NCBI RefSeq assembly: GCF_000247815.1
Contig: NC_021676.1
Coordinates: forward strand, 3,935,544-3,999,543
Source of the DNA: Ficedula albicollis
Lineage: Eukaryota > Chordata > Aves > Passeriformes > Muscicapidae
Length of the DNA stretch: 64,000 nucleotides
Reading direction: 5' to 3'
In this document: positions 13,391-28,801 of the stretch, in pieces
Numbering within the stretch: the stretch's first letter is position 1
Layout of the letters: the number at the start of each line of letters is the position of its first letter
The notes under the pieces: model-generated
Databases searched by the model: none
The model's input: only the letters and a program-made list of their open reading frames with translations
Told to the model about the DNA's origin: nothing
Translations under genes and position numbers: made by a program

Positions 13391-16300
13391 CTGCAGAGAG
13401 CACAGACACGTCACTGAGGGCCTGCACCCACTGCAGCATCCATCGTGTCACTGGGACACAGCCACTGCCACATCCACCAAACCATCACTGGGACACCCTG
13501 CAGGGCTCACAGCCACTGCCACATCCACCAAACCATCACTGGGACACCCTGCAGGGCTCACAGCCACTGCCACATCCACCAAACCATCACTGGGACACCC
13601 TGCAGGGCTCACAGCCACTGCCACATCCACCAAACCATCACTGGGACACCCTGCAGGGCTCACAGCCACTGCCACATCCACCAAACCATCACTGGGACAC
13701 CCTGCAGGGCTCACAGCCACTGCCACATCCACCAAACCATCACTGGGACACCCTGCAGGGCTCACAGCCACTGCCACATCCACCAAACCATCACTGGGAC
13801 ACCCTGCAGGGCTCACAGCCACTGCCACATCCACCAAACCATCACTGGGACACCCTGCAGGGCTCACAGCCACTGCCACATCCACCAAACCATCACTGGG
13901 ACACCCTGCAGGGCTCACAGCCACTGCCACATCCACCAAACCATCACTGGGACACCCTGCAGGGCTCACAGCCACTGCCACATCCACCAAACCATCACTG
14001 GGACACCCTGCAGGGCTCACAGCCACTGCCACATCCACCAAACCATCACTGGGACACCCTGCAGGGCTCACAGCCACTGCCACATCCACCAAACCATCAC
14101 TGGGACACCCTGCAGGGCTCACAGCCACTGCCACATCCACCAAACCATCACTGGGACACCCTGCAGGGCTCACAGCCACTGCCACATCCACCAAACCATC
14201 ACTGGGACACCCTGCAGGGCTCACAGCCACTGCCACATCCACCAAACCATCACTGGGACACCCTGCAGGGCTCACAGCCACTGCCACATCCACCAAACCA
14301 TCACTGGGACACCCTGCAGGGCTCACAGCCACTGCCACATCCACCAAACCATCACTGGGACACCCTGCAGGGCTCACAGCCACTGCCACATCCACCAAAC
14401 CATCACTGGGACACCCTGCAGGGCTCACAGCCACTGCAACATCCACCAAACCATCACTGGGACACCCTGCAGGGCTCACAGCCACTGCCACATCCACCAC
14501 TCCAACCCAACAGCAGCAAATCTCAGCAATTTTTGGGATTGTCTGTGCAGCCCAGGAAAGGCTGGTTTGTAGGGGAGAGGAACACACAGCTGGGGAGTGA
14601 CACAAAATGAATGCACGACTGCACCAGTTCAGTGATCTCTTTAGTTAAGAGAAATAAAGAAGAAAAAAACCCCCATAAAACATGCATATAATTTGCATAT
14701 TTCCAACGTATCAGATGAATATTTATTAATAACTTTATCTGATAATACACTCCTATCAAGGCTTCTTCCTATTACCACTTCTCAGCAATGTCACACTAAA
14801 TTCTTGTCCTCTATTTCTTGAATCCAGGAGGCTTGAACTACAGACACCACTGAGTGATTGTGCAGAAGGTCTGTGAACTGCAACACGGAGTGAGAGGTTA
14901 AAACTGTTGCCCAGAGGTTTTAATTTTCAAAATGTCACTTTAAATTGTCTTCTGCTATGGATATAAACCAATTTAAGAAGGTATGAAATTTATTTGGACC
15001 AACTTGCAGATCTTGACATTGCCAAAAAGGTGAAGCTACTGCTAGCAAGAATTGGATTCTCATACTTCATTAATATCCAGTTCAGCATGTGTATTACTTC
15101 TTGTATTTAGTAATGACACCAATTCACTGAAAAAATTGTTCAGGTTGTTGTGCATTCAAGAGTTCTTTAGAGGGACCACTTCAAGATACCTTCTATAGGG
15201 AATTCAAAATTAATTTTTCAGAAAAAAAAAACCCCAGTACTCATTCTGCCAGACAAAAATGTCTTGTCATTTTTCTAAATGACATTTAGATTAGAAATCC
15301 TCATTTAAAAATTCAGGTGCAAGTATTAAATAACACAAACATATAGCTAGTCATTACCACATGCCACTGAGATTGTTTATTGCTAAAAAGTTTTAAACTT
15401 TTGGGTTTATCCTAAGTATTTTAAAGGAAAAGGCCAGTCACCATTTTTGGTGTATGACAGAACTAATAATAAAAAATACCACTGACTGACATGTCTTATG
15501 TTATTCCTACAGAATTTGACTCCAGTGATATAAAAACACCACGGTGCCCACCAGGAAACTGCAGAATTGCAATATTCCCAGCTCCCACACTATTCCTATT
15601 TAACATGAGCATATCATGATCAACAACTGTGATGCCTAATGACTCACTCTCTATTTTATATGATGATCCATGCCAATATTAATTATGATAGGCAATAAGC
15701 AAGGCCCACATACATCTCCCTTCACTTCAAACCACACTGACAATCCCCTCCAGTGCCTGCATCCACAAGCCTTTGTTCCCCTGCACATCTCCCTTAACAG
15801 CCCAATAATCTTTCCTCATCCTCTATAGAGTTCCAAAACTCCCAGACACCATCTGGCCACATTGAGTTGTATGTCTACTTAAAGTCCAATTGACATGCAA
15901 ACTAAATGCAAACTACAAACAGAATTTAACAGCACATCACCAGTTTTAAGACACAATCCGTCAAACATTTCAGAGGACTATGAGGAAAATATATCCTGCA
16001 CTTGCAAATCACTGGGCATAATGTCTGACATCCAGTAAACCCTTTAACAGCCCATGGACATTCACCTACTACAAAATCCACTGGAAAATATCCTTAAGAG
16101 CAAAGAACACAGTATGTCTGTGTGTAAAAGAAACCCAGGTATTGAATTATGCAAGAATATAAAATGAAAGGACAAATGGCTGAGAATTGGAGTCCTATGA
16201 CCTGGTGATTTTTTAACTACTGACACTTAATCCAAAATGCTCAGGTCCACACCTTCCCACAAACACAGCAGACTCATCTTGTAGGATTCATTTCAATTGC

Positions 16301-17120
16301 TCTGATTTGCTCAAGTCTGGGGCCTGACAGAGGTAGCAATGAATTGACTACTCCAAGAATTGTGTAAGGAGCCAGAAATGTCACTCATCCACTAAGACCA
16401 GCACCAAAAATCAACTTTCAGAACTTGGAGGATGAAGAGCTTAATCAAGCAACAAGAGTTCATAAAATAATGAGCTTTTCATTCTTCATCCATCATCAAC
16501 TATAGGAATAATTTTACTCCTCACTAATTTTTAAAATGTTAATCCCACACATCTTTTTTGGAAAACTTTTTCCTTCCCTTCCTTTCCTCTTTGGGTGCAA
16601 AGAAGTGCTCCCTTCCTAAGGGAAAGAAAAGAGATGGCTTTTCAGGGAGCTCTAGGTTCCAAATCCAACCTGTGTCATTTTATTCCAGTTGTTTTGGATA
16701 GCTGGGATCAGTGGATCACTTTCTACCTGGACATTCTGCATTTATTCCTTGCTCTCCTATTTTTCTGGCGGGTCAGCATTTCCATCTGGGAAGAGAATTT
16801 TCTCACATAGCTAAAATTTTAAGCAGCTTTATGATTATTTTTCCTTTCAATCCAGGCCATGGAAATATCAGTTAAAGACTGGCAGTCCCAAACCCATTAA
16901 AGAGTGATTGTTCCAAGAGGGAGCAGTCACTTGGACACGGACTGATGGCAGAGGGTGGCTTGGACACGAGGCACAAGCGCAGCTGGCAGTGGAAGGACTG
17001 ACCCTCCTGTCACTCACGTGTCTCCCAACATTTCCCCTGCCCAAGGCTGGGAAGGAAGGCAAGCCCAGCTGCCAGCAGGGCTCCTGGCACTCTTCTCCCC
17101 AGCAGGAGCCCAGTACATAC
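13391..17120 (-). other. DACH2: DACH2 intron, 3.7 kb, between the 17121 and 13218 exons
   Basis: The part nearest the 13218 exon is dominated by the 51-bp minisatellite at 13463-14500. The remainder, 14500-17120, is AT-rich and unremarkable apart from a GC-richer 200 bp next to the 17121 exon. No other gene, RNA or mobile element is recognised in it. Confidence 0.85.
13463..14500. repeat. 51-bp minisatellite, 20 full units plus a partial unit
   Basis: The unit begins CACTGCCACATCCACC and continues AAACCATCACTGGGACAC, then CCTGCAGGGCTCACAGC. The first copy starts at 13463 and the last, partial one at 14483, exactly 20 periods of 51. I see only one substitution in the whole array, C to A near 14439. 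Because 51 is divisible by 3 and the unit lacks stops in several frames, long open frames on both strands result. They translate to a 17-residue repeat such as QPLPHPPNHHWDTLQGS. These are not genes. Confidence 0.97.
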
Positions 17121-17276
17121 TGTTGGTGAGCAGGTGGTTCTGCTGCAGAGGGCTGAGCGGGTGCGCGCTCCCAAGGCTCGACTGCCCCGGCAGCGTGGGG
17201 TGAGCAAGGCTGTGCTGGGATCCCGTCGTGATGGGGGACTGCAGCTTCTCTTTGTCCCAGGAGGATTCACTCCCAC
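17121..17276 (-). CDS. DACH2: DACH2 internal exon, SESSWDKEKLQSP segment
   Basis: This 156-nt exon has acceptor CCTGTTTTGCAG before 17276 and donor GTATGT from 17120. Its phase 1 start completes a glycine codon with the previous exon, and its single final base A completes an arginine codon with the next. The peptide reads G-SESSWDKEKLQSPITTG, then SQHSLAHPTLPGQSSLGS, then AHPLSPLQQNHLLTN. The SESSWDK and HPL-x-PLQQNHLL motifs are shared across vertebrate DACH proteins. The segment is low in predicted structure and rich in Ser, Pro, Gln and His, as expected for the linker between DACHbox-N and DACHbox-C. No frameshift or stop is present. Local GC content is well above that of the surrounding intron. 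Confidence 0.95.
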
Positions 17277-20200
17277 CTGCAAAACAGGGCACAACGAGCC
17301 ATGAGTGCCACAGACCTTTATTGTGCTTGGTTAGCAGTGAGCCAACACTCCTCAGCACAGCTGAGCACCTGGCGCAGGCTCAGCACCTGGAACCTGCACC
17401 TGAAATTTTCAGAAAATAAATTCATAAATAAGCATCTGGCCAAAAAAATATTTTTAGATACTTTCAGCACCACCTACTCTCAACTGGTTTGTGGAAACAG
17501 GGAAAGTTGAATGTCTGAGGATGAAATAATCAGTCATGGTTAAGTGAATTACCAGAATGGAACAGCTGAGAGGCTGAGACACCATCTCCTGCTATCACAG
17601 GACACGAGGCCACCAGTCCCTGCCAGACCCTGATCTGAGCCCACCCTTGTGCTCACCAGGTCAGTCCTGGAGGCACTTGGCCATCCCCTCCCTCCAGTGT
17701 CCCATTCCAGCTGGAATTCACCCCTGAAGAGCTCACTGCAGTTCATCCTCGAGCTCGGTTATCTCAGAGCTTCAGTAGCTCCCCCTCCACTGCTGGGCCT
17801 GACCCTGGGGATGCTCCATGTGAAAACTTCACTCTGTGGGTTAAATGAACCAGGCTGTGCTTGGAAATCATCAATATTCAGGGATTTCAAATTAGGAGTC
17901 CAGGTATCTATTATGCATAGTAATTACTGTCTACAACAAACACAAATCCACAAAACTGAGCACTCAGTGTCTCCAACCTCTGTCTGGTCTTCTGCAGCAA
18001 TTTTACAGACTGTAGTTTTTTTTAGTATTACACACTTGAATAACAAATTCCTTTTAAACAGCAAGTTAAGTAGACCATGCTAGTGAATTCCGAAATACAT
18101 CTGGTCCACAAAACAGAACACCTAAAAAAAAGTTAGACTGAACATTTCTAGAGTTAAAAGGTATTTTAAGATCACTCCCCTCTCAGGTACACCCTATACT
18201 GTCACTTACATTATAGATTGTTAGAAAAACATGTAACTGCAGTATTGATTTTGTTTTGGATTTATGAACAAGGATCTCAATTAGAATAAGTAAATAGATT
18301 ACTGGAGTGCAGCAGATAGAGGCAGCAAGCAAAAAACCATTTTAATTGAATCTGAAAGTAACAGAGAAATTCCATTCTTTATGACAACACTTGGCTAATA
18401 AACATGATTAATACTGCTAAATGCAAAAGTTTGAAAGATCAGTGACTGAGAAAAAAGGAAAACACTCCATCATTTTAGCACTATGTCCAAGTATGAATTA
18501 CCTTCCTATAAAAGAGTTGTAATTTGTAAAATGATGAGTAATACACTGACAAAGAAAGATACACTAAATTATGCCATGTGATATAATGTAGCATAGCATA
18601 GTGCAGTAATTAGAACTACTACAGTTGAGGCTGTGTCAGCATCTTAGTTATTTAATATACTGTATATCAGCTCTTTCAAATAACATTTGACTGCTATTTA
18701 GTGTGGAAGTTGTTCACTTTGACTATTGTGAATCTGGGCTGGTATTATTTGGTGTGTTTCAGAAGTTAAATGTGTGATTTATGAAGGATTTTTGGAGGAA
18801 ATGTCAAGAATTTTATTTTAAGAAGTGAGTTTTAGTTTTCTCCATATGCTTTTTTAAACAAATTCAACATTTGCACTCTATTCCTCCTCAGAAAACACAT
18901 GTTTTTCCATTATTTTTTGCTTAGAAACATGTTTTGTAGCTGTAATTTCATGCATTAGGGCACTGGCCACAGAAGTTGGGCCAAAGATAGTTTTTTGGAA
19001 TTTCTGAGTGAAAATAAAAAAATCTGAGCCCTCATCTGAAAGTTTCCCTCTCCCTTTGTTCCTCTGCCCCAGGTAGTTCCAGCCCAGGCAGGGATGGTCT
19101 AAACCCAGCTCATTTAGTTAATTCTGGAAGTTTCTCCTGCCTTTCTCCTCGTGTTCCTGAGGCTGCAGCAGCAGAACCCAGCAGTTCTCTGAGCCCAGCT
19201 CCACAACCACTGCACATTCTGGAGGAAAACTCCTTCATTCCCAACTTACAGATGGAGAGCTGCCCTGAGAAGAAAAGCAACTTGCTTAAGGAAACCCAAG
19301 GAAGCTGCAATGGAAGGGGAAACTGAATTTAAATTATGTCACACAATCCAAGTCACTGGACCAGTTCTCCTTACAGAGGGGGACAAGAATAACTTTTTCC
19401 CTCTGCAAATTCCACTTGTAAATCTGCTCCAGTATTCAGTGCCAGCAACACAAGAATAAATTGCAATACACTTATCTCTACAGACCATTCCTGTATTCTT
19501 ATGTTCCCTATCACTTCTCCTTAGAGAAAGAAAAAAATACAGCTGAGTGTAGGATGTATAATAGAAGTGGATGTTCAATGAAATGCATCCTTATCCTGCA
19601 CTGTCCCACAGATAACAGCTCCATCTCTCCATCTGGACTGCATTTCCTATTCAATGGGAAGTCTCTTCAAAATGAAACAATAACTACAACAGTTCTTACC
19701 TAGAACTGCTCAGGTGTGAAGTGTTTATAAGGGCAGTGTGGTGAGCTCCAGGTGGGAAAGCCGAGGGGCAGAATTAGGAAGTTCCTGTTACACCAGTGAG
19801 GAAGCTGAACTGGAAATGAGATTCCACTCCTGTGCCTGCACCACAGACACCTTTCACTCATCCTACCCACAGCCCCTCTGCACAGCTAAAAAATAAGCAT
19901 TCTAAAAGAAAATCTGTATTCTTCCCTGGAGTATCTAAGCCCATGGGGAAGAAAAAGATTACATTCAAATTTACAGCAAGCCAGAAGCACACTCACAGGA
20001 AAAACCCAGTAGTGACATGCAAACCTGTGCTGATACACTCAGTCCTTTAAATGCCAGGCAATGTTTAAAAAAGGTATTTATTTTTGAGCACACGGTTTTC
20101 TTATTTGGTAACACAGTTGTCAGCATGTTTGATCAGTGAATACACATCTGACATGCAACATATCAATGTGCATTTTCAAATTCTTTGTTGCCATAACAAT

Positions 20201-21283
20201 TAGAAGTGAACACTTCCACAAAAACTGAATCCTTCTTAATGCTTCAAATTCATGTTTTTAACCGTAGCTTTTCAGATTTCTGTTCGTTGCCATTTTTTGC
20301 CAAACAGGTGCCATCCATAAGGCAAAGGTGTCACATTTTGATTTTGATTTTTTTTTAATCCTGTCTTTTTGATTTTAATTTTTTTTATCCTGTCTTTTGT
20401 ATTATGAGCTTATGGTATGTACAGAGATATATTTTAAGTAATTTATTTTAGGTATATAAAACACAAGGGGGAAAAAAAAAGGAAAAAAAGAAACATACAC
20501 TCCTAAGAAAAATGAGACAACAGGAAACTGCAATGTGACCTACCTCTTTTATATGAAGGGAAACAACTTTTTTTTTCTTTTATATGAGAAAGAATATTTC
20601 ATTTTAAAATATGAGTACCTTGATACATGAGTGTCATAGGAATATTACTAGAGCACCCAGAAGTTATTTGTCAAAATGCCAATACATCATTTATACACTT
20701 TACCAAAAGCTTAAGTTTGACTCTCTTACCCACTACCCACACGACCTTCCCGCCAACAGAGAAAAGTGAAGGACACAAAGGTGATTTTTCCTTATCTTGT
20801 TTGCATTCTGGTGCTCAACTCAACAGAAATCAGGTGAATTTAGGAGTTAAATCACAGGTACCACGAACAGACAGGGAAAATCAGCAACACATTCACCTGC
20901 TGTCAGGGATGGACCCCACAGCCCCACTGGAAGGTGATTTACCATCACATCCAGGTCTGTGAGCAAAGTGTCTCTGTTTCAGTTTAATTTTATTTATTTG
21001 AAGGAAATGCAAGTGATAAGCTCAGCTTCCTTTTTTTCTGAAAATGCTGCTACCTCACCCATCATTAACTTCAGGAAATTTTTAAGGCAAGTCTTAAAGC
21101 CACAAGTTTTCTAGCAATAAGACTCTCTGAGCATGTCTATTTTTCAGAACAAAACCCCAAAATCTGTTGTTCGTTTGTTTGGGGTTTTTTTGGTGAAGAT
21201 ATATCTGTAATGATTAAATCACTGTCTTGGTTTTAAGTACTGAAAGATCTCCAGAAAGCAATCACAGTTCAATTCGGTGACAG

Positions 21284-22522
21284 TTTCTTTTCATTTGGTT
21301 TCAAATTCATTTTATCAGCTTTAAATCTGTCTGGTTGAGCTAAATGAAACCCTCTCTGTCAGAGCTACCTTCAAATTCCACAACCACACTGTTTCAATCT
21401 ATGTCTGTCATTTTACTTTTCCTTGTGATACATTCCTGAAGAATTGAACTCCAATTGTAAAAAGCAATACCATCTTCACTGGCCAATTTTATTCTCAAAT
21501 TATTTTAAAACACATTTTTCATCCTGTTGGGCATATTAACCACAACAACAGCTGCAAAAAAAAAAGTATTCAGTGCATTGCTATTTCAGCACTGGTAATT
21601 CCAAAGTATTCCTCACCTCTAACTTCTTGTGAGTGTCCAGCACATACAGAGCCTTTGAAAATTTTTGGATTACACAGAACTCTCAAAACAACACAGGCCT
21701 TTTTGCCAGCACTCCTAAACCCTGTGTTTTCAGGTGTTCCAGACTATTTTACCAATATCCTGATCTCAGCCTGATATTGGGAGAAATGGTCACTTTATTG
21801 GCCTGCACAGAATAAAAACATTTCTTCTGCAAAAACATTTCAGCCTACAGCTTTCTGTCAACATTTTCATGGTATCTTTCTTTTCATTTGGTTTCAAATT
21901 CATTTTATCAGCTTTAAATCTGTCTGGTTGAGCTAAATGAAACCCTCTCTGTCAGAGCTACCTTCAAATTCCACAACCACACTGTTTCAATCTATGTCTG
22001 TCATTTTACTTTTCCTTGTGATACATTCCTGAAGAATTGAACTCCAATTGTAAAAAGCAATACCATCTTCACTGGCCAATTTTATTCTCAAATTATTTTA
22101 AAACACATTTTTCATCCTGTTGGGCATATTAACCACAACAACAGCTGCAAAAAAAAAAGTATTCAGTGCATTGCTATTTCAGCACTGGCAATTCCAAAGT
22201 ATTCCTCACCTCTAACTTCTTGTGAGTGTCCAGCACATACAGAGCCTTTGAAAATTTTTGGATTACACAGAACTCTCAAAACAACACAGGCCTTTTTGCC
22301 AGCACTCCTAAACCCTGTGTTTTCAGGTGTTCCAGACTATTTTACCAATATCCTGATCTCAGCCTGATATTGGGATCCTAAACCCTGTGTTTTCAGGTGT
22401 TCCAGACTATTTTACCAATATCCTGATCTCAGCCTGATACTGGGAGAAATGGTCACTTTATTGGCCTGCACAGAATCAAAACATTTCAGCCTAGAGCTTT
22501 CTGTCAACATTTTCATGGTATC
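21284..22522. repeat. 593-bp tandem duplication
   Basis: Copy 1 is 21284-21876 and copy 2 is 21877-22522. Both begin TTTCTTTTCATTTGG and end CAACATTTTCATGGTATC. Copy 2 differs by an internal 70-bp duplication and by lacking about 17 bases present in copy 1 near 21825. The length balance is exact: 593 + 70 - 17 = 646. Substitutions are few, for example TGGTAATTCC against TGGCAATTCC. Confidence 0.95.
22307..22446. repeat. 70-bp tandem duplication nested in the 593-bp duplication
   Basis: CCTAAACCCTGTGTTTTCAG begins at 22307 and again at 22377. The two 70-bp copies run through CAGCCTGATATTGGGA or its CTGATACTGGGA variant. The first of the two larger copies has this segment once only. Confidence 0.93.
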
Positions 22523-25500
22523 AAACCTTTGAGTGTCCCAGGAAGACAAGATTAGGTCGAAAACTATTTTTGTCAGATTTGATAAACTGAGAATCTCACT
22601 GCAGGAAGGTCAGGAAGAGGTCTCATTCCTGGTCAAGTGTCACTTTCCTGTCAGAAAACCATGAAACTGCTCTGGGTCACGATTATGACCCATTTAACCC
22701 CAAATTCTGTCCCTTGCATTGGCAGTAGATAATGTTATTTATAGAGGCCATGCAAGTGTGGGCACTTTCTGTGGTCCCTTATTACTCCCAAATGAAATTC
22801 TTAACTTTAAAAATGGGAATAAGAATTTTTCCAGCCCCCAAAATCATTACACCCATCTGAAAATCAAAATGGCAGATCTGAAATGCATTTAAAGCTTTAA
22901 TCCATGGATTTGTCTGGCTGTGTGTATTAGGCTGTATCAACTTTTGGAGTGCACCCTACAAGAAAGCCATGAAAGTGTGTAGGGTAAGATATTAAAACTC
23001 AAGAAACCCAGTGATGGCTTTACTGGGCTACTTCCAAAAACTTATCAAGTGGTTCAGCAGATGTAATTACTGCTTAGCCCTGCCAAGGCTTTGAAATGTG
23101 CCCATTAATTCAGCAATTCCCAATCTGTCCATCAGTCAGTCATACTTAAAAAATATGTCTGTCAGGACTTAGGTGAAGTAATCTGTTGATAATTACACAA
23201 TAAGAAGGCATCTGAAATCTGAATATCATTTCCAAACTTTTTGAAAAGTCTTGATGACAGCAAAATCAAAGTTTATTTCACAGCAAACAGGACACTGAAG
23301 GTAACTGGGAATATGTCAGAATATTTGATGCCAATTTAATTAAGAACAATTAATTCCAGGAAGATAATTTTTGAGAAGATAAAAGCAGAGCTGTGATATT
23401 TATCTAGGAACCTCACCATCCCTCCCAAACCATCAGCTGCTCCATTTAAAGTGAACAAAGACACAAGGAGGTGCTAAAGGGAATGTTCTGAGGTTCCCAC
23501 CTGCTGATGGATGACTGTGGTGCTGAAGCACAGCCCCAGCCAAGCCTCAGTGCCAAGTCCCTTGGCAGGTGGGACTGTCCCTCCCTGGGCCCTTCCAGCC
23601 AAAACAAAATCTCACCCTGACAGCCAGGGCTCGGTGTCCAAGGCTCTGAACAGCAGGAAACCTGTTCTCTCCCTCACACCCTTCAGAGCCGTTCATCCCT
23701 GCAAACTGCACCCACAAAAATGCTCCTGGAATACAACCAAGTGCTCTCCACTGCTCTGCGTGACCAGCGTGGATGAACTGGTGTGCATGACCTGAACTCC
23801 AGTATCACCTTCAGCACCTACAGCTGAACTCCAGGACACCAAACACGCCCCACTGACTCAACCTCCACATCCACAGCACCCTGTGAAAGTTACATTAAAC
23901 TGGATCAAACATCAGATTTGCCAAAATTTAGAGATAAATTCTTATAACAATGGTCACTAAAAGGCACTGGTACCCACAAGCACCTGTGCCTGCACTGTAT
24001 GAAAAAACACCTGGTGTTATTTGAAGGTGTGTTTTGGGAGGGTTAACTTGGCATTTGCTGTCGTCCTCTTGACATCTCCTAGTGCTTGTAGTGGATTAAA
24101 TATTAAATTATAAAATACTATTCAGTTTCTTCTATAGAATGTGAAGTACGTTTATTGCTAACAGTTTTAGTAACAACTGTGTGACTTTACTGCTATTTAT
24201 TTTTCTATACAAAGATAAGAATGATGTACTAGAACATCATCTATTCTGGTTTAGGACAAAACAGAAAACCTGTTTTCTACTGCAGGACCACAGGCTGCCT
24301 TCAGAAACATGTTCATTTCACAGAGAGAAAGAAGGTCAAAATTCTGGTCTGTCATGTTTTTATTACTGTTGATGATGCACAAGCCAGAAATAAAACAGCT
24401 TAACTTTCAGATCTTGAATACAGTTTGCAGGGCTGCCTGCCAGAAAGGATAAACCATCCACCCTTCTGAACTCCCCTACTGCAGCCACCAGCAAGCAGGG
24501 AACCAGGACTTCTATTCCAGTGATGATAATCACCATACCCTCACTCACCACAATTTACAATTTTCTGCCTTTTTAAAAATTACTTAGTATTTCCCCATAT
24601 TTAACAACTTACTGAAAGAACCACTGAGATACATGTACTGTGTATTTTTACCGTGGCTCTAACCAAGCACATAGTTTAGTTTGATTCTGAGAGGCTTTGA
24701 GAATATCTTGACATCCCGTGCAGACAGGTAATATGAAGTCAGGTTATTTGAGCTTCAACAATTCATTATTTGCTATTTCTTTGGAAAAAAAATTATTAAG
24801 AACAGTTCAAATTACAGATGGCAATCTGCTGAGTTAATCTGCAGTGACATAAATGGATCATGTATTTATAATCCTTCCAAGATCTCCTAATACTCAGAAA
24901 CTCCATAAAATACAAAGTATGGCTTGAAAGAATTAAATGAAATCTGTGGCCTTAATACACACCTGGACAAACTTCTAAACCTCCTCTGCAGCAAATTCAG
25001 AGATGTTACCAGAGAATGAGAGGCTGCTGAGGGATGCCCAACACACTTTTAAATCTAATCTAGTGAGACTGAGTTTCCACAAAGCATCAGTGACTGCAGC
25101 CCTTGCACAGCTCCACCGAGGTGTGTCAGCAGGGGAGCTCAGGCCAGGTACACATTCACTCTCAAGCTGCTCCATTTCTTGTAGCTGACCCCTTGCACTA
25201 AATACTACTGACTTCCAAAAAACTGAGAGTGCTGCCAAAACCAGGAGAGCCCGTGAGTAAACCCAATTCACAGCAGGGACATCTACTGTGCTTCACTTAA
25301 TGCCAGCCTAAAAAAAAAGCACAAAAACCCCTGGAACTACATCAGCAGCCAACTTGGTACTTCCTCTGACAACCCCTTTCAGTTGTGCTCACAGAAATAC
25401 CTGAACAGATTCCTACCACAGAACTTGGGTATCTCACACATCCAATCCATCTTTGCTTTTCAGAACGTTTTTCTCATTCTGCAGGCTTAGCCACTGGGTA

Positions 25501-27793
25501 TTCCCATTTCCACAATAATTCTCCTCCAGGAACACCACTGGGATTTTAGCATTAGCTTCTCTAAGGAGCAGGATCAAATCCCTAGCACTGACCAACAATG
25601 TCAAATAAACCATTCCTAAAATTATTATTTTGTAAAGGATACTCCACATCTTCAAGCTACAATTTCTTTCTCAGCTACACAAAGCAATAAATAACAACTA
25701 CCATCAGAACAAACATTATTAAAATGTTGATATTAATACCAGATAAAGTGAAACTATTTCTTAGGAAGAGAAAAATCTTCTGCAACAAAACAGAATAGCA
25801 CAGTGCCAAACCGAACTTAACTAAGCTCGAGGTTTTGGACAGGATTCATTTCTGCTTGTGGTGTAAGTATGCACCACCTTGATTATCATTTAAAAAAATA
25901 TTGACAGCTTGCCTTCTCATACCAATGCCTGGTAACAAATTCCAAATGTTTTGTCACATTTCTTGTGAGCAATGCCATCTGCCAGAGGTGGCATTTCATG
26001 GCTGTTTACCCTGACTCCCTCCAAGAATTCATCTGCCACTATCTAATGCTGCCTGAATAAAGGGGATTAAGACTCTGATGCAACAGAGACTATTGATAAT
26101 TTGGTATAATTGGGAAGAAATGAAGATAAATGAGGTTGAGGATGGAGAGGCAATTAGTTGAGCTGCCTGTACAGCTGTGTTCTCGGCCTGGCTCCCCTGG
26201 CCTTTTCTTTGGTGAGGTGTGTGCAAATTAAACATAATGACAAATACACTCTTCCCAAAGCTCTTTAGTTTGCAAAGCTTGAGGATCTGTTTTTCACTTC
26301 TGAGGTTCTGTGTGAAAAGAAGAAGGCCAGAGGCTCACACTCTCTGCTGAGGCTTTTAAAGAGATGCACTTTGTCCCAGCACAGCTACAGCTCAGTACCT
26401 GTGGCTCCAGCTCAGCTTTCCCAGTGTCCAAACCCCAGGGCTTTGGCCAAAAGGGGAAGGATTTTGTTCCCTCAGTGCCACAAACAGCCTCAGTCATCCC
26501 ACAGCTCCAGATGTCTTTGCCACCTCTCTGCTGCAGTATCCTCTATCCATGGCACTGGTGAAGCAGCAACCCCAAACCACCACCCCCCTAAAGCCAAACC
26601 CCACCATTTTCAGCTGAACCTCCATTTTACAAATTGCACCAGCTTTTAAAAATACTCACCAAAAAAACCTTTGGAACTTCTAAAACACATGTTTTACTCT
26701 ACAAAACATCTTGGAAGTGGGTAGGGATTTTAGTCATTATACAAAGACAGCTACCTAGATAAAAGCCTTAGTGCTAAGCTACATTATTCAGGTGAGGCCA
26801 AGTAATCAAGCTTGAATATTTTGAAAGATATTTAAATCTCAAGTGAACATGGTCAGACTACAAACCTCCAAATTAGAGGGCACAAATCTGCAGTCTGATT
26901 TGCAGTTCTCATTTCAAATATGCTGAGATACATTCATACATATAAATGTAGAAATGCCCCCATATGGGGTTTAACATAAATGTAAAATAACATACATTTG
27001 CCACAAGAAATGCCACTACATGTTTCACATAAAACTCGAACAGTTTTCCATAAATGTCAAATAATGCAAGATCCCTTTCAGAAAGAAATCCAATATTTGC
27101 AAAGGCAGCTTTGGCTTACAGACGTGTTTGCCCAACTACCCAGCATATGTTAATTTTCTGATTTAATGTACAGGTGATTCTGTCCAAATTAGGTCTTAGA
27201 TGAAATACTTAAAAAAAACACACTTTTTTCTGCATACATACAGTCTTCAGTTATTTTAAAAGAGTATTTTATGAATTACTCAAAAAATACTCCTTAGACA
27301 AAGACAAAAGCCCAGTTTCAATGCACAGAAGAGATTTTAGAAACCAAATGTTACATATCTTAAAAGAGTAAAAATTTAGTAGATTTCTTTTGTAATGAAT
27401 TTTCAACATATCTGCTTTTTTATTATACAATGCAAAGAGTACAGGGTTTTTAGTAAATTCTTAAAGCTAAAATCACTTGAAATTCTCTCTTTCCAAACTC
27501 CTACAAAATACAGTGATTTTTTGCACATGAAGAACCTCACTCAACCTCAACACTGTGATCTTCCCCACTACCTGGAGGTCAACCAACATTTCAATTTTAC
27601 TCTATCTAATGTACTTTTCCATTTTGGATTAGACTTCTACAAAAGCCAAAAAAAAGAAGTGCTCACTTTTTATGAGAGAAACATGCCAGGAGGAAAAATA
27701 ATATATATATACTTAAGTTTATTTAAATTGACATTGTTTTTCTTTAGTGAGGCTGAAAATTTGGCTGAGGTTAAATTGTTCCTTTATGGAAAA

Positions 27794-28801
<1,008 letters not shown>

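Noticed and set aside
13463..14500. CRISPR-like array
   Set aside because: Units are contiguous with no unique spacers, and the setting is a vertebrate intron.
13096..14610. 504-codon plus-strand frame and 375-448-codon companions on both strands
   Set aside because: The 51-bp unit is a multiple of three without stops in several frames, so it is open on both strands at once. The first part of the frame is antisense to a DACH2 exon.
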